A stretch of DNA of 64,000 nt from CAVVMA01 sp963788205 (GTDB taxonomy: Bacteria > Desulfobacterota > Binatia > Binatales > Binataceae): NCBI GenBank assembly GCA_963788205.1, contig CAWBGG010000007.1:558001-622000 (forward strand). Direction: 5' to 3'. The translations under genes and the position numbers were made by a program. Below are positions 25,839 through 35,600 of this stretch, in pieces. Numbering within the stretch: position 1 is the stretch's first letter; each line of letters begins with the position of its first letter. The notes beneath the pieces are model-generated. The model did no database searches. It saw only the letters and a list, made by a program, of their open reading frames with translations, and was not told where the DNA came from.

Positions 25839-26858
25839 ATGCGCGAGGTCGGCGTCGGCGAAAATCTCGACCAGTACCATCTGCTCGAGGTGATCGCGCG
25901 CAGCGGGATGGCCTCGATCTTCAAGGCCACCGATCGCCTCAGCGGCCAAACGGTCGTGATCAAAGTGCCATACCTGCAATTCGAGAGCGACGTCGTGTTC
26001 TACGACCGTTTCCGCCGCGAGGAGGAAATCGGCCAGCGCCTGAACAACCCCTATATCGTCAAGGTGTTCAAGCCGCGCAAGAAAAGCCGGATGTACATCG
26101 CGATGGAGTACGTCGAGGGCGAGTCGTTGCGCGCGATGATGCGGACCACGCAGGCATTGCCCACCGACAAGGCGCTCGATCTGGCCCGCCAGATCTGCGA
26201 GGCCGTGGTCTATATGCACAGCCAAGGCGTGGTCCATCGCGACCTCAAACCCGAAAATATTCTGGTCACCGCGGCGGGCAGGGTTAAAATCATGGACTTC
26301 GGCATCGCGCTGGATGAAAGTGCGCGCCGCCTCACGTGGTCCGGTATGTCTTCGACGATCGGCACGCCCGACTACATGGCGCCCGAGCAGGTCAGCGGCC
26401 GCCGCGGCGACCATCGCACCGACATCTACTCGATCGGTACGATCATGTTCGAGATGTTGACCGGCCAGCTCCCGTATTCCGCTCCCAATGTCTACAGCCT
26501 GATGAAGGCGAAGACCGGTCAGGATCCGCAGCCGCCGACCGCCTACGTTCCCGATCTGGACCCTCACCTTCAGGAGATAATCCTGCACGCGATCGAGCGC
26601 ATCCCGCGCAACCGCTACGATAGCGCGGCCCAGTTGCTGGAGGACCTGCGCGATCCGTCGCGCGTCAAGATCACCGACCGCGCGCGGATGCTCCAACCGT
26701 CCAGCCCACGCGCGCAGCAGGTGCGCCGCGCGGCCGGAATGGCGTTGTTCTTCGTCTCGCTGATCGGCGCTTTTATCGCACTCATCTGGATGGCCAACCG
26801 GTTTCCGGCGGCACCCTCACAGCCTCATGGCGGCGCTTACCGCGGGCGGACCCGATGA
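25839..26858 (+). CDS. Serine/threonine protein kinase with C-terminal membrane anchor
   Basis: A 339-residue eukaryotic-like kinase. The glycine loop is weak (IARSGMASIFKA), the Lys is in VVIKVPYLQ, catalytic loop VHRDLKPENIL, DFG in IMDFGIA, activation segment end GTPDYMAPEQVSG. A transmembrane helix near residues 299-320 (GMALFFVSLIGAFIALIWMA) leaves only a short outside tail with no sensor domain. Its stop overlaps the AmtB start (ATGA), and a PP2C gene precedes it. The three genes form a phosphatase-kinase-transporter unit. Confidence 0.93.
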   Translation: MREVGVGENLDQYHLLEVIARSGMASIFKATDRLSGQTVVIKVPYLQFESDVVFYDRFRREEEIGQRLNNPYIVKVFKPRKKSRMYIAMEYVEGESLRAMMRTTQALPTDKALDLARQICEAVVYMHSQGVVHRDLKPENILVTAAGRVKIMDFGIALDESARRLTWSGMSSTIGTPDYMAPEQVSGRRGDHRTDIYSIGTIMFEMLTGQLPYSAPNVYSLMKAKTGQDPQPPTAYVPDLDPHLQEIILHAIERIPRNRYDSAAQLLEDLRDPSRVKITDRARMLQPSSPRAQQVRRAAGMALFFVSLIGAFIALIWMANRFPAAPSQPHGGAYRGRTR

Positions 26859-28306
26859 AGCCACGAATCATCAGGAAGCCGGCCCCACGCCAGTTCGCCG
26901 CGGCGCTTGCGACCGTGGTGATCGCGCTGGCGATCGCACGCTGCGCTCGCGCCCAGGAAGCCGCGGCCGCCGAGCGTCTGGAACAGTCGCTCAACCTCGC
27001 CTGGGTGCTGGTCGGCGGCTTTCTCGTGATGTTCATGCAGCTGGGCTTCGCGATGCTCGAGACCGGCTTCACCCGCGCGAAAAACGCCGTCAACACCATG
27101 GCGATGAATTTCGTGATCTACCCGATCGGGGTCATCGGCTTCTGGCTGACCGGCTATGGCTTCATGATGGGCGGCGTGAGCCGCTGGCCGTCGCTCGGCG
27201 CCGCGCCGATCGGTTTTCATGAGCTGACGATCGGAATCTTCGGCCATCCGTTCGGGATTATCGGGCTCAGCAAGTTTGCCCTGGTCAACGTCGCGCACGA
27301 TCCCGCCAGCCTCGCGATGTTCCTGTTCGCGGTGGTCTTCATGGATACGGCCGCCACGATTCCGACTGGCGCGATGGCGGAGCGATGGAAGTTCTCCGCG
27401 TTCTTTTTCTACGGCCTGTTCATGTCGATGTTCCTCTACCCGCTGTACGGCAACTGGGTATGGGGCGGCGGATGGCTCTCGCAGCTCGGCGTGAACTTCG
27501 CGCTCGGCCATGGGCACGTTGACTTCGCGGGCTCGTCGGTGGTGCACATGACCGGCGGCATCACGGGGCTGGCTGGCGCGATCGTGCTCGGCCCGCGCAT
27601 CGGTAAATTCCGCCGCGAGGGCGCGATCGGCGCCCTGCCGGGACATAACCTGCCGATGGCCATCGCGGGAACGCTGATCCTCGCCTTCGGATGGTTCGGC
27701 TTCAACGCCGGCTCGACGCTCGCCGCCTCCGACGCGCGAATCGGCTCGATCGCGGCCAACACGATGCTCGCGTCGGCCGCCGGCACGCTCTCCGCGCTGC
27801 TCTACCTGTGGGAGCGCTACGGCAAGCCGGATGTCGCGATGGCGTGCAACGGGATGCTCGGCGGGCTGGTCGCGATCACCGCGCCGTGTGCCTTCGTCTC
27901 GCCGGTGGCGGCGGTGTTCATCGGGGTGGTCGCGGGACTGATCGTGGTATGGACCGTGATCGCGCTCGAGCGGCGCTTTCGAATTGACGATCCGGTCGGC
28001 GCGATCGCCGTCCATGGGGCATGCGGAATCTGGGGCGCGCTCGCGGTCGGCATCTTCGCCGACGGCAGCTACGGCGACGGATGGAACGGCGTAGCCGGCC
28101 CGGTGCGCGGAATTCTGTTCGGCGATCCGTCGCAGTTGATCGCGCAGTTGATCGGCGTAACCGTGAACGCCGTGGTGGTGTTCACGCTCGCACTGGCCTT
28201 TTTCGTGATCATCGAGCGCACGATGGGCAATCGCGTATCGACCGAGGTCGAATGGACCGGCCTCGACCCACTGGAGATGGGCAGCGACGCCTATCCGAAC
28301 GTGTGA
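26855..28306 (+). CDS. amtB: Ammonium transporter AmtB
   Basis: A 483-residue Amt/MEP/Rh-family channel. A signal-like N-terminus ends ARAQ; about 11 membrane segments follow. Conserved parts include LVMFMQLGFAMLETGFTRAKN, the first pore His region HVDFAGSSVVHMTGG and the second at AVHGACGIWGALAVG, i.e. both pore histidines. It is translationally coupled to the kinase gene. No glnB/glnK gene is adjacent, unlike most amtB operons, so kinase-based control is a reasonable idea but unproven. Confidence 0.94.
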   Translation: MKPRIIRKPAPRQFAAALATVVIALAIARCARAQEAAAAERLEQSLNLAWVLVGGFLVMFMQLGFAMLETGFTRAKNAVNTMAMNFVIYPIGVIGFWLTGYGFMMGGVSRWPSLGAAPIGFHELTIGIFGHPFGIIGLSKFALVNVAHDPASLAMFLFAVVFMDTAATIPTGAMAERWKFSAFFFYGLFMSMFLYPLYGNWVWGGGWLSQLGVNFALGHGHVDFAGSSVVHMTGGITGLAGAIVLGPRIGKFRREGAIGALPGHNLPMAIAGTLILAFGWFGFNAGSTLAASDARIGSIAANTMLASAAGTLSALLYLWERYGKPDVAMACNGMLGGLVAITAPCAFVSPVAAVFIGVVAGLIVVWTVIALERRFRIDDPVGAIAVHGACGIWGALAVGIFADGSYGDGWNGVAGPVRGILFGDPSQLIAQLIGVTVNAVVVFTLALAFFVIIERTMGNRVSTEVEWTGLDPLEMGSDAYPNV

Positions 28307-28484
28307 GCGATCGCCATCGCTCGATTCACCACCTGAAGAGCCCGCTCCTAGAAGATCGTCAGGGTCACGGTGATCGTGTCGGTATAAACTCCCGGAGGCA
28401 AAGGCCGAACTTGGCCGCCCGGAATCGTTTTCGACCAAAAATGCAACTGAAAGTTCATGCCCGCGTAGCCGGCTTCGGTTGTGT

Positions 28485-28562
28485 TGGTGGACGCACCTGG
28501 ACTCGAACCAGGGACCTCTTGCATGTGAGGCAAGCGCTCTAACCGGGCTGAGCTATGCGTCC
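28485..28562 (-). tRNA. tRNA-Val (anticodon CAC)
   Basis: Read on the minus strand from 28562: acceptor GGACGCA pairs with TGCGTCC, discriminator A and encoded CCA ending at 28485. The D-arm starts TAGCTCAG. The anticodon stem CTTGC/GCAAG encloses CTCACAT, with CAC at 28527-28525. The T-arm is CCTGGTTCGAGTCCAGG. All stems pair. The region between amtB and this tRNA holds no gene. Confidence 0.96.
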
Positions 28563-28661
28563 ACCGAGGATTTGGATTATCGCGCCGGTTCGGCGGCCTC
28601 GCAAGAGTATGGCGCAGGCCGCAAGGCGGCGCACGATGTGCCGCACTCAGCCGGCTTGAAC

Positions 28662-29039
28662 TTAGTAGTGCCTGATCTCGATCAAATGCCGGTTGGGGTC
28701 GAAGAAATAGAGCGCCTTGCCCGGTCCTCTGGCGCCAGGCTCGTCACCCGGCCCGCGCATATTGCCGACCTTGTCAAAGCGATCACCATATTCGATGCCC
28801 TTGTTGATGACGCGGCGGAACAGGTCATCGAATTCCCAGCGCGACATAGCGAACGCCAAGTGCTCACCGCCCTTGGTACCCCACGGAGCGATCTGCAACG
28901 TGAATTCAGGCGTCACGCGAATTACCGAAAAGGGTTCGCGCTCGCCCGCATACTCCAGGCCCAGGACGCCGACATAAAAGTCGATACTGGCCTGCCGATC
29001 ATTCACATTGAGGATCATATGGTCGAGTTGAATAGACAT
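28662..29039 (-). CDS. VOC-superfamily (glyoxalase/dioxygenase-like) protein
   Basis: A 125-residue single VOC protein with two beta-alpha-beta-beta-beta modules. It begins IQLDHMILNVNDRQASIDFYVGVLGL (metal His in LDHM), has GGEHLAFAMS in the second module and ends KALYFFDPNRHLIEIRHY with the Glu ligand. It resembles lactoylglutathione lyase/extradiol-dioxygenase-like or fosfomycin-resistance-like proteins, but the substrate is unknown. ATG 29039. Confidence 0.9.
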   Translation of the reverse strand: MSIQLDHMILNVNDRQASIDFYVGVLGLEYAGEREPFSVIRVTPEFTLQIAPWGTKGGEHLAFAMSRWEFDDLFRRVINKGIEYGDRFDKVGNMRGPGDEPGARGPGKALYFFDPNRHLIEIRHY

Positions 29040-29082
29040 CGCAGCCGCTCCCTTAATCGCTCACTGTTTTCGACTCTCCATA

Positions 29083-30311
29083 TCATTCGATCGCCAAGCT
29101 GGCGAACGTGACTGCTGAGCCGGTCTGCGGTTCGAGCGCGATATCGTACTTGAGCAGGCGGCTGGGCCTGCCGCGCAACAATTCGAGCTGGGTGTAGATC
29201 GGGGCCATCCCGCAGATGCGCCGGCGATCGCGGTCCTTCGTGATCGCGGCGAAGAACCCCTCCGGATCGCCGCGCGTAATCGTCTCGATCAGCGCCAAAT
29301 CGTCGCGCCGGACCCATTCGACTACGCTGTCGTTGACGCTGAAGTCATCGCCGAACTTCTTGCCGATGTGCGCGAAGTCCACGCCCGCAACGATCAGTGC
29401 GCGACGGCCGTCGGCCTCGAGCTCATGCCTGAGTGCGTCGAGAAAGGCGCCGACGCGCCGATCGCTGGCCGGCGCGACGCCGCCGATCACCAGCTCGTGG
29501 AACGAGCTGACCAGAATCGGCACCACCGTGTAGCCGCGCGCGCCGAGCGCCCAGGCCAGGAACAGGGCCTGAAACTCGATCGAATGCTCGCTGCGATGGA
29601 GCATCTCGTCGGCGAAGAGATCGCCCGCCGTGTAGCGCGCGGCCAGCCGCTCGACGAAGCCGCGATCGGTCTCGGGTGCGCCGAGCGGAGTCGCGTAATT
29701 CTTGCGCGTAGCGGTGAACAGCTCCGGTCCCATCCCGTAATGCGACGTACCGAGGATCACAACCAGCTCCGGCGGTTCGCGCCACACCAGCTCGGCGTAG
29801 GCATGCGCATAGGCCGGGCCGCCGCGGCGCGGATCGATATGCGGCGCGATCAAGCCTCTGAGCGGCGCGCCTTGGCCCGAGGTCGCGACCGTGCCGGGTC
29901 CGGCGGCGGTTCGAGGAAGCGCCGGATCTCGTCGCGCGCCTTGCCGGGATCGCGCTCGTAGCACAGCCCGGCGTGAATCGCGGGGCGCTCGGGATTGCGA
30001 TCGAACTCGTCGCGCACCTTTCTCACGCGCTCGGCAAACTTCGGCGAGTCGAGAAAGTAGCTGTTGTCCAGCGCCGTGATCAACTCCTGGATCTTCTCGG
30101 CGGGAATGATCTCGCCGTAGCGCCCGGTGAAAGCCGCCTGCAGGTCGGTGACGCCGTGGCTGCCGTCGAACAGCGTGATCAGGAAGTACGCGCCCATCCC
30201 GAGCATCACGGGCTCGGGCGCCATCCCGCTCGGGTCGCGCAGGCAAATGAGAGTTTGCTCCTGTTGCTCGATCGGGAAGACTTCGACCGGACGGATTTTC
30301 GGTTTCTCCAT
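29083..30311 (-). pseudogene. amrB: AmmeMemoRadiSam system protein B (Memo-like) with one frame break
   Basis: The N-terminal ~150 residues (from ATG 30311, KPKIRPVEVFPIEQQEQTLI) lie in one frame and form a helical domain seen in longer members. The Memo core lies in another: RGLIAPHIDPRRGG, VVILGTSHYG, HRSEHSIEFQALFLAW and VAGVDFAHIGKKFGDD, with the metal-binding His/Asp set intact. The break is about 29880-29915, in a Pro/Arg-rich linker. Both parts read as functional, so an assembly indel is probable. The partner AmmeMemo genes (A and the radical SAM) are not in the window. Function unknown. Confidence 0.85.
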
Positions 30312-30483
30312 CGTTGGCGGATGACCGCTTCCTTTCGTGCAGATTTTTCAGGCGGAAACGACGCGCGTCCGGCACCAGCGGCCGCCCAGACCAACGGGCG
30401 CGGCGCATTTACAGATGCTAAGGGCTTTGGCAGACTCCGGCAAGCCGCCGCCAACGCGCGGCGGCCTTCGCCGCAGCATCATC

Positions 30484-30885
30484 TTGAAGAGCAAACCCCG
30501 CCCGACACACCATCCACGCACAAGCGTTCGTTACCTCGTCTGCCGCGCCAGCGATCTCGGACCGGGCGAATCGATGAAGTTCATGCTGCCGATCCACGGC
30601 ACCGACGAAGAGTGCTTCGTGATCAACTTCGGCGGTGCGTATCACGCCTACGTCAATCGATGCCGTCACGTGCCGATGGCGATGGACTGGGTGGAGAACC
30701 AGTTCTTCGCCGAAGAGGGGCGCTACCTGATGTGCCAGACGCACAACGCCTATTACGATCCGGCCAACGGCGAATGCATCGCCGGTCCGCCGACCGCGTG
30801 TGGAAAATTTCTCTATCGGGTGCCGATCGCGATCGAAGCGGGCGTGATTTACGCCAGTCCGCCGGAACAGGAATTCGACGATTGA
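30484..30885 (+). CDS. Rieske [2Fe-2S] domain protein
   Basis: A ~133-residue ferredoxin-like protein. The cluster ligands are CRHVPMAMDWVE (C-x-H) and CQTHNAYYDPANGECIAGPP (C-x2-H), about 30 residues apart. The N-terminal strand VRYLVCRASDLGPGESMKFML is typical. The start is unclear: TTG 30484 is chosen because homology begins just after it, while GTG 30337 would add an unlikely Arg/Pro-rich stretch and ATG 30574 would cut the fold. The redox partner is unknown. Confidence 0.85.
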   Translation: MKSKPRPTHHPRTSVRYLVCRASDLGPGESMKFMLPIHGTDEECFVINFGGAYHAYVNRCRHVPMAMDWVENQFFAEEGRYLMCQTHNAYYDPANGECIAGPPTACGKFLYRVPIAIEAGVIYASPPEQEFDD

Positions 30886-30906
30886 AGCGCGGCCGGAGCG
30901 GGGGGC

Positions 30907-31158
30907 TTATTCGTACTCGTCGCCGAAATGGGCGCGGACGATCCGCGCTTTCAGATACTCGAGCGTGCCGAGATCTTCAACGATGTCGCCGCCGGTGTCG
31001 TAGAAGAACAGCTCGCCGTTCTTGGTCCGTCCCACGGCGATGATCCATTCCAGATCGTCGCGATCTTCCAGCAGGTAGTTGATGGTCTGAGCGACCCCGC
31101 GGCCCGGGATGATGGTAATTTTCGGGCGCTGCGCTTTCTCCTGCTTGGTGGTCGCCAT
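30907..31158 (-). CDS. Small conserved hypothetical protein
   Basis: An 83-residue acidic protein from ATG 31158 (GAGAG upstream). It begins with a basic segment TTKQEKAQRPKITIIPGRG and then reads INYLLEDRDDLEWIIAVGRTKNGELFFYDTGGD, an alpha-beta pattern, ending in an acidic tail. I do not recognise a family. It is convergent with the Rieske gene. Confidence 0.65.
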   Translation of the reverse strand: MATTKQEKAQRPKITIIPGRGVAQTINYLLEDRDDLEWIIAVGRTKNGELFFYDTGGDIVEDLGTLEYLKARIVRAHFGDEYE

Positions 31159-31225
31159 CGTTTTGCTCTCGCCCCTGGAAGGAATACGGACCCAATCTGG
31201 CCCTAGATTAAGGACGCCGCGCAAT

Positions 31226-32489
31226 CTAAGTCAATACCGCGAGCGCGACGATCTCCGCGTGATGGGTGTTGGGAAAAAAATCGAACGCGCGCAGATTTTC
31301 CAGCCGGTATCCGTGCGCCGCGAGCGCGCGCAAATCGCGCGCCAGCGTGGTCAGATTGCACGAGACGTAGGCCACGGCGCGCGCGCCCAGCTTCGCGATC
31401 GGGTCCATCAGATCGGGCGCGCCCGCGCGCGGCGGATCCAGAATCACGCTCGTGGGGCGATAGCGCGCGCGGAGCAGAAACGCCGCGACCTCCGTCGCTT
31501 TCATGGTTGAGAAGCGCGCGCGCTCAAAGCCCATCCGCCGCGCGTTCGCATCCGCCGCGGCGACGGCCAGCGGCTCGGAGTCGACGCCCGTTACTTCGGC
31601 GCCGCGCCGCGCCGCGGGCAGGCTGAAGTTTCCGGCGCCGCAGAACAGATCGAGAATTCGCGCCTCCTCGCGCGCGCCCGCCGCTTCCATCACGAAGGCG
31701 ATCAGGCGGCGGTTCTGATCGTGATTGACCTGGCTGAACAGATCGGCGTCGACTGTGATTTGGAGACCCGCTTCCAGCTCGATCGTAATCGCGGGATCGC
31801 CGATCACCTCGCGCGTCCGCCCGCTGCGCATCACGATACCGGCGATCGCACCGTTGGCCGCGATCACTGCGCGAGCGCGCGCGAGGTCGTTCGCGGCGGG
31901 CACCCGCGTCAGGTGAGCGATCAGCACTTCCCGCCTGGCCGTCGCGCACGACTTCGCATACAACTTCGATAGTGTCGAGGTTGCGCCCGAGCGCGGCCGC
32001 GAGCCGATGCGGCAATCTGATCCCCTCCGCCGCGACCATGCAGCGATCGATCTCAACCAGCCGGTTGCTGCCCAGTTGATTGAAGCCGAGCTTGCCGCCC
32101 GGCCCGGCCTTGAGCCGGATCCGCGATCGATAGCCGAACTCCGCTGGCGCCGGCTCGACCAGGCGCGCGGGATCGAGCGTCACGCCGAGCGCGCGCCCCA
32201 GTTCGGCCGCGATGATTTCGCCCTTGAGCCGGACCTGCGCGGGATAAGCGATCGCTTGCCAGTCGCATCCGCCGCATCGAGGTAGAAACAGACAGGGCGG
32301 CGTGCGGCGATCGGGTCCGGGACGAATCACGGCGGTCGGCCGGGCGAGGATGTAGTCGCGCCGCTCGGATTCGATCGCTACTTCCAGCCGATCGCCCGGC
32401 ACGCAATTCGGCGCCATCACGATCTTGCCGTCGAGCCGGCCGACGCCGTAAGGGCCGAACGTCATCGCGGTGATCTCGATTTCCGGCAT
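31226..32489 (-). pseudogene. RlmD/TrmA-family uracil-C5 methyltransferase with one frame break
   Basis: A ~420-residue RNA m5U methyltransferase in two frames. The N-terminal part starts MPEIEITAMTFGPYGVGRLDG (TRAM-like) and has the Fe-S pattern CLFLPRCGGCDW (C-x5-C-x2-C). The C-terminal part has QVNHDQNRRLIAF, SAM motif ILDLFCGAGNFSLP, DPPRAGAP and catalytic Cys YVSCNLTTLARDL. The frames meet near 31935-31950. All motifs survive, so an assembly indel is likely. Targets 23S rRNA or tRNA U54; which one cannot be told. Confidence 0.87.
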
Positions 32490-32608
32490 GGGGCGGCGCT
32501 CACTCTCTAGCTGGCCGCGCTCACTCTATTGATGAGACTGGACCAACTCCACCGATAGCTGGCCGATACCGGCGCCCGCAACTTATAATCGACTGGTTTC
32601 GGTGCAGC

Positions 32609-35600
32609 GTGGAAATCGAATCGGCGCTCGAAAATCTGATCGGCCAGACCCAGCCGCGCGAGCGGGCACGGAAGCTGCGGCTTTTTTCCGCGCGCCTGTT
32701 CGCCCGCCTGGCTCCCGATCTCGCCACGCGCATCGGCGCCGATCGCCTGCTTGAGATCGCCGCGAACGGCTTTGATTTCTTTTCGCTCCGCGCCGCGCCG
32801 ATCGCGGTGCGCGTCGCGCCCGCCGCCGACGCCAAGGCCACCATCGTGCTAAGCACGATGCGCGATCGGGCGTTCATCGTCGACAGCGTGCTCGAATATT
32901 TCCATCAGCTCGACGCGCCGGTCCGGATGCTGCTTCATCCGATCTTCGCCGTGACCCGCGACGCTGAGGGGCGGCTGGTTTCGCTGGAGCAGAACGCAGC
33001 CGCCGAGCACCGCGAGTCGCTGGTCTATGCGGAACTCGAGATTGCGGGCGATTCCGCGCCGCAGATTGCCGCTGAGCTCAAGAGCCGGCTCGAGGAGCTG
33101 GACAATGTCGCGGCGGATTTCGAGCCGATGACGGCGCGCGCGCTGGCGATCTGCGACGAGACGGCCGCGATCCGCGAGCTGGTGGAAATTCGCGACCTGC
33201 TGCGATGGATGGTCCACGGCGGATTCGTTTTTCTCGGCTATCGCCGCTATCAGGTGGCCGGGAGCGACAGCCGTCAGACGCTCGGGATCGAGCCCGACTC
33301 GGGACTGGGAATTCTGCGCAGCGAGTCGCGCTCCCGGTTCAAAAAGCCCACGCCGCTGGCGGAGATCGACGCGCGCGAGCGCAAACTGCTCTTCGAGGGA
33401 CCGCGGCTGATTGTCGGCAAGACCCACGCCCTGGCGCGCGTTCATCGCGCGGCGGCGATGGACGACATCACGATTCGCCGCACCGGCGAAAATGACCACA
33501 CCGCCGGCTTCGACCGTTTTCTCGGCCTGTTCACCTCCAAGGCGCGCGCGGAGGAGGCCGAGCACGTGCCGGTGCTGCGCGGCAAATTGCTTGCGGTGCT
33601 GGCGGCAGAGAAGGCGCAGCCCGGCTCGCACGACTACAAGCAGATCGTCGCGGCCTTCAACAGCTTTCCCAAGGAGGAATTGTTTCGCGCCTCAATCGAT
33701 GAGCTGCGCTCGCAGCTCGGCCACATCCTCGACCTCAAGACTCAGGTGCGGCTGAGCCTTTATCCGGATCCGGATCGGAAAAGCGTGATCGCGCTGGTCA
33801 TGATGCCGCGGGAGCGCTTTTCCGCCGAAGTGCGAATCGCGATCCAGGAAGCGCTCAAGCGCGCGCTCGGCGGTCCGCTGGTCTACTACCATCTGGCGCT
33901 CGGCGAGGGCCACGCCGCCCAACTGCACTTTTGCTTCGCCGCGCCGCCGCCCGCGCGCGGCGTGGCTGCGAAGCTTGGCGACGAGGTTGCCCGCCTCGCG
34001 CGCAGCTGGGAGGACCGGCTGCGCGAGCAGCTGGCCGCGCGCTGCGGAGAAATCCGCGGCCGCGAGCTCGCATCGCGATGGGAGCACGCGTTCGGCCCGG
34101 ATTACATCGCGACCGCCGACGCGGCTTTGGCCGCCGGCGACATCGAGCGCATCGAGGCGATGCTCGCCGGAGGCGCGCCGGAAATCGAGTTGGTTACTCG
34201 CGCGGACGCGGACGATTCGGGCGAGCTACGGATCTGCGAGCTCGACAAGGCGCCGGCGCTGTCCGAGCTGATGCCGATGCTCCAGAACTTCGGCATCAAG
34301 GTCCTCTCCGAGGATGCGCACGAGCTATGGCCTGCTATCGCCGGAGAAAAAAAACGGGTGTCGGTGCAATCGTTCCGCGTTCAGAGCGCGACGGGAACCG
34401 CGCTCGTCAAATTGCCCGGAACGTCGCTGCTGACCGAGGCGCTGCGAGCGGTGCGGATGGGACGGGCCGAAGACGATCCGCTCAACGCGCTCACGCTGGC
34501 GGCCGGGCTCGCATGGCGCGAGGTCGCGCTGATTCGCGCCTACCTGGCGGTCGCCTTCCAGATGCGGCTTGCGCCCGCGCGCCCCGCGCTTAACCGCGTC
34601 CTGCTGCTGCATCCGGGGCTGGCGCGGGCGCTGGTGGATCTCTTCATCGCGCGCCTGGACCCCGATCGGGCCGTAGCCGCGCCGAAGCTCGCCGAGCTTC
34701 GCGCCGGGTATCTGACCGCGCTGGCGGCAGTCGAGAATATCGAAGACGATCGCGTCGCGCGCCGCCTGCTCTCGATGGTCGAAGCGACGGTGCGTACCAA
34801 CTATTTTGCACCGCCGCCCGCGCCCGACGGGTACCTCGCGCTCAAGTTCGAAAGCGCCAAAATCACCGAGCTGCCCGACGATCCGCCGCTGTACGAGATC
34901 CACGTCAACAATCCAAGGATGGAGGGCTGCCATCTGCGCGCGGGCAAAGTCGCGCGCGGCGGAATCCGCCACAGCGATCGCGGCGACGACTATCGCACCG
35001 AAATTCTGGGCCTGATGAAGACCCAGACGGTGAAGAACGCGATCATCGTGCCGGTCGGCTCCAAGGGCGGCTTTATCGTCAAAACGCGGGCCGGGCCCAC
35101 TCGCCAGGATGTAGTCGATGCCTACGAAACGTTGATGAACGCGATGCTCGATCTCACTGACAACGTGATCGGCGGACGGGTGGTCCGGCCCGAGCGGGTC
35201 AAGGTGCTGGACAGCGACGGCCCTTACCTGGTGGTCGCCGCCGACAAGGGCACCGCCGCATTTTCCGATCGCGCCAACGCGATCGCGGTGCGCCGCAACT
35301 TCTGGCTTGGCGACGCCTTCGCCTCGGGCGGCGAGCACGGCTACGATCACAAGGTGCTGGGAATCACTGCCCGTGGCGCGTGGGAATCGGCCCGCCGCCA
35401 TCTGCGCGAGATGGGGCGCGACCCGGAGCGCGGCGCGCCGATCGTGATGGCCGGCATCGGGGACATGTCGGGCGACGTGTTCGGCAACGGCCTGCTCCAA
35501 TCGTCGAATCTGAAGCTGATCGCGGCGTTTGACCATCGCCATATCTTTATCGACCCCGACCCGGACCCGACTGCGAGCTTCGCCGAGCGCAAGCGGCTGT

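Noticed and set aside
26837..28438. 533-residue frame opposite amtB
   Set aside because: His/Arg/Asp-rich low-complexity antisense of amtB; no motif.
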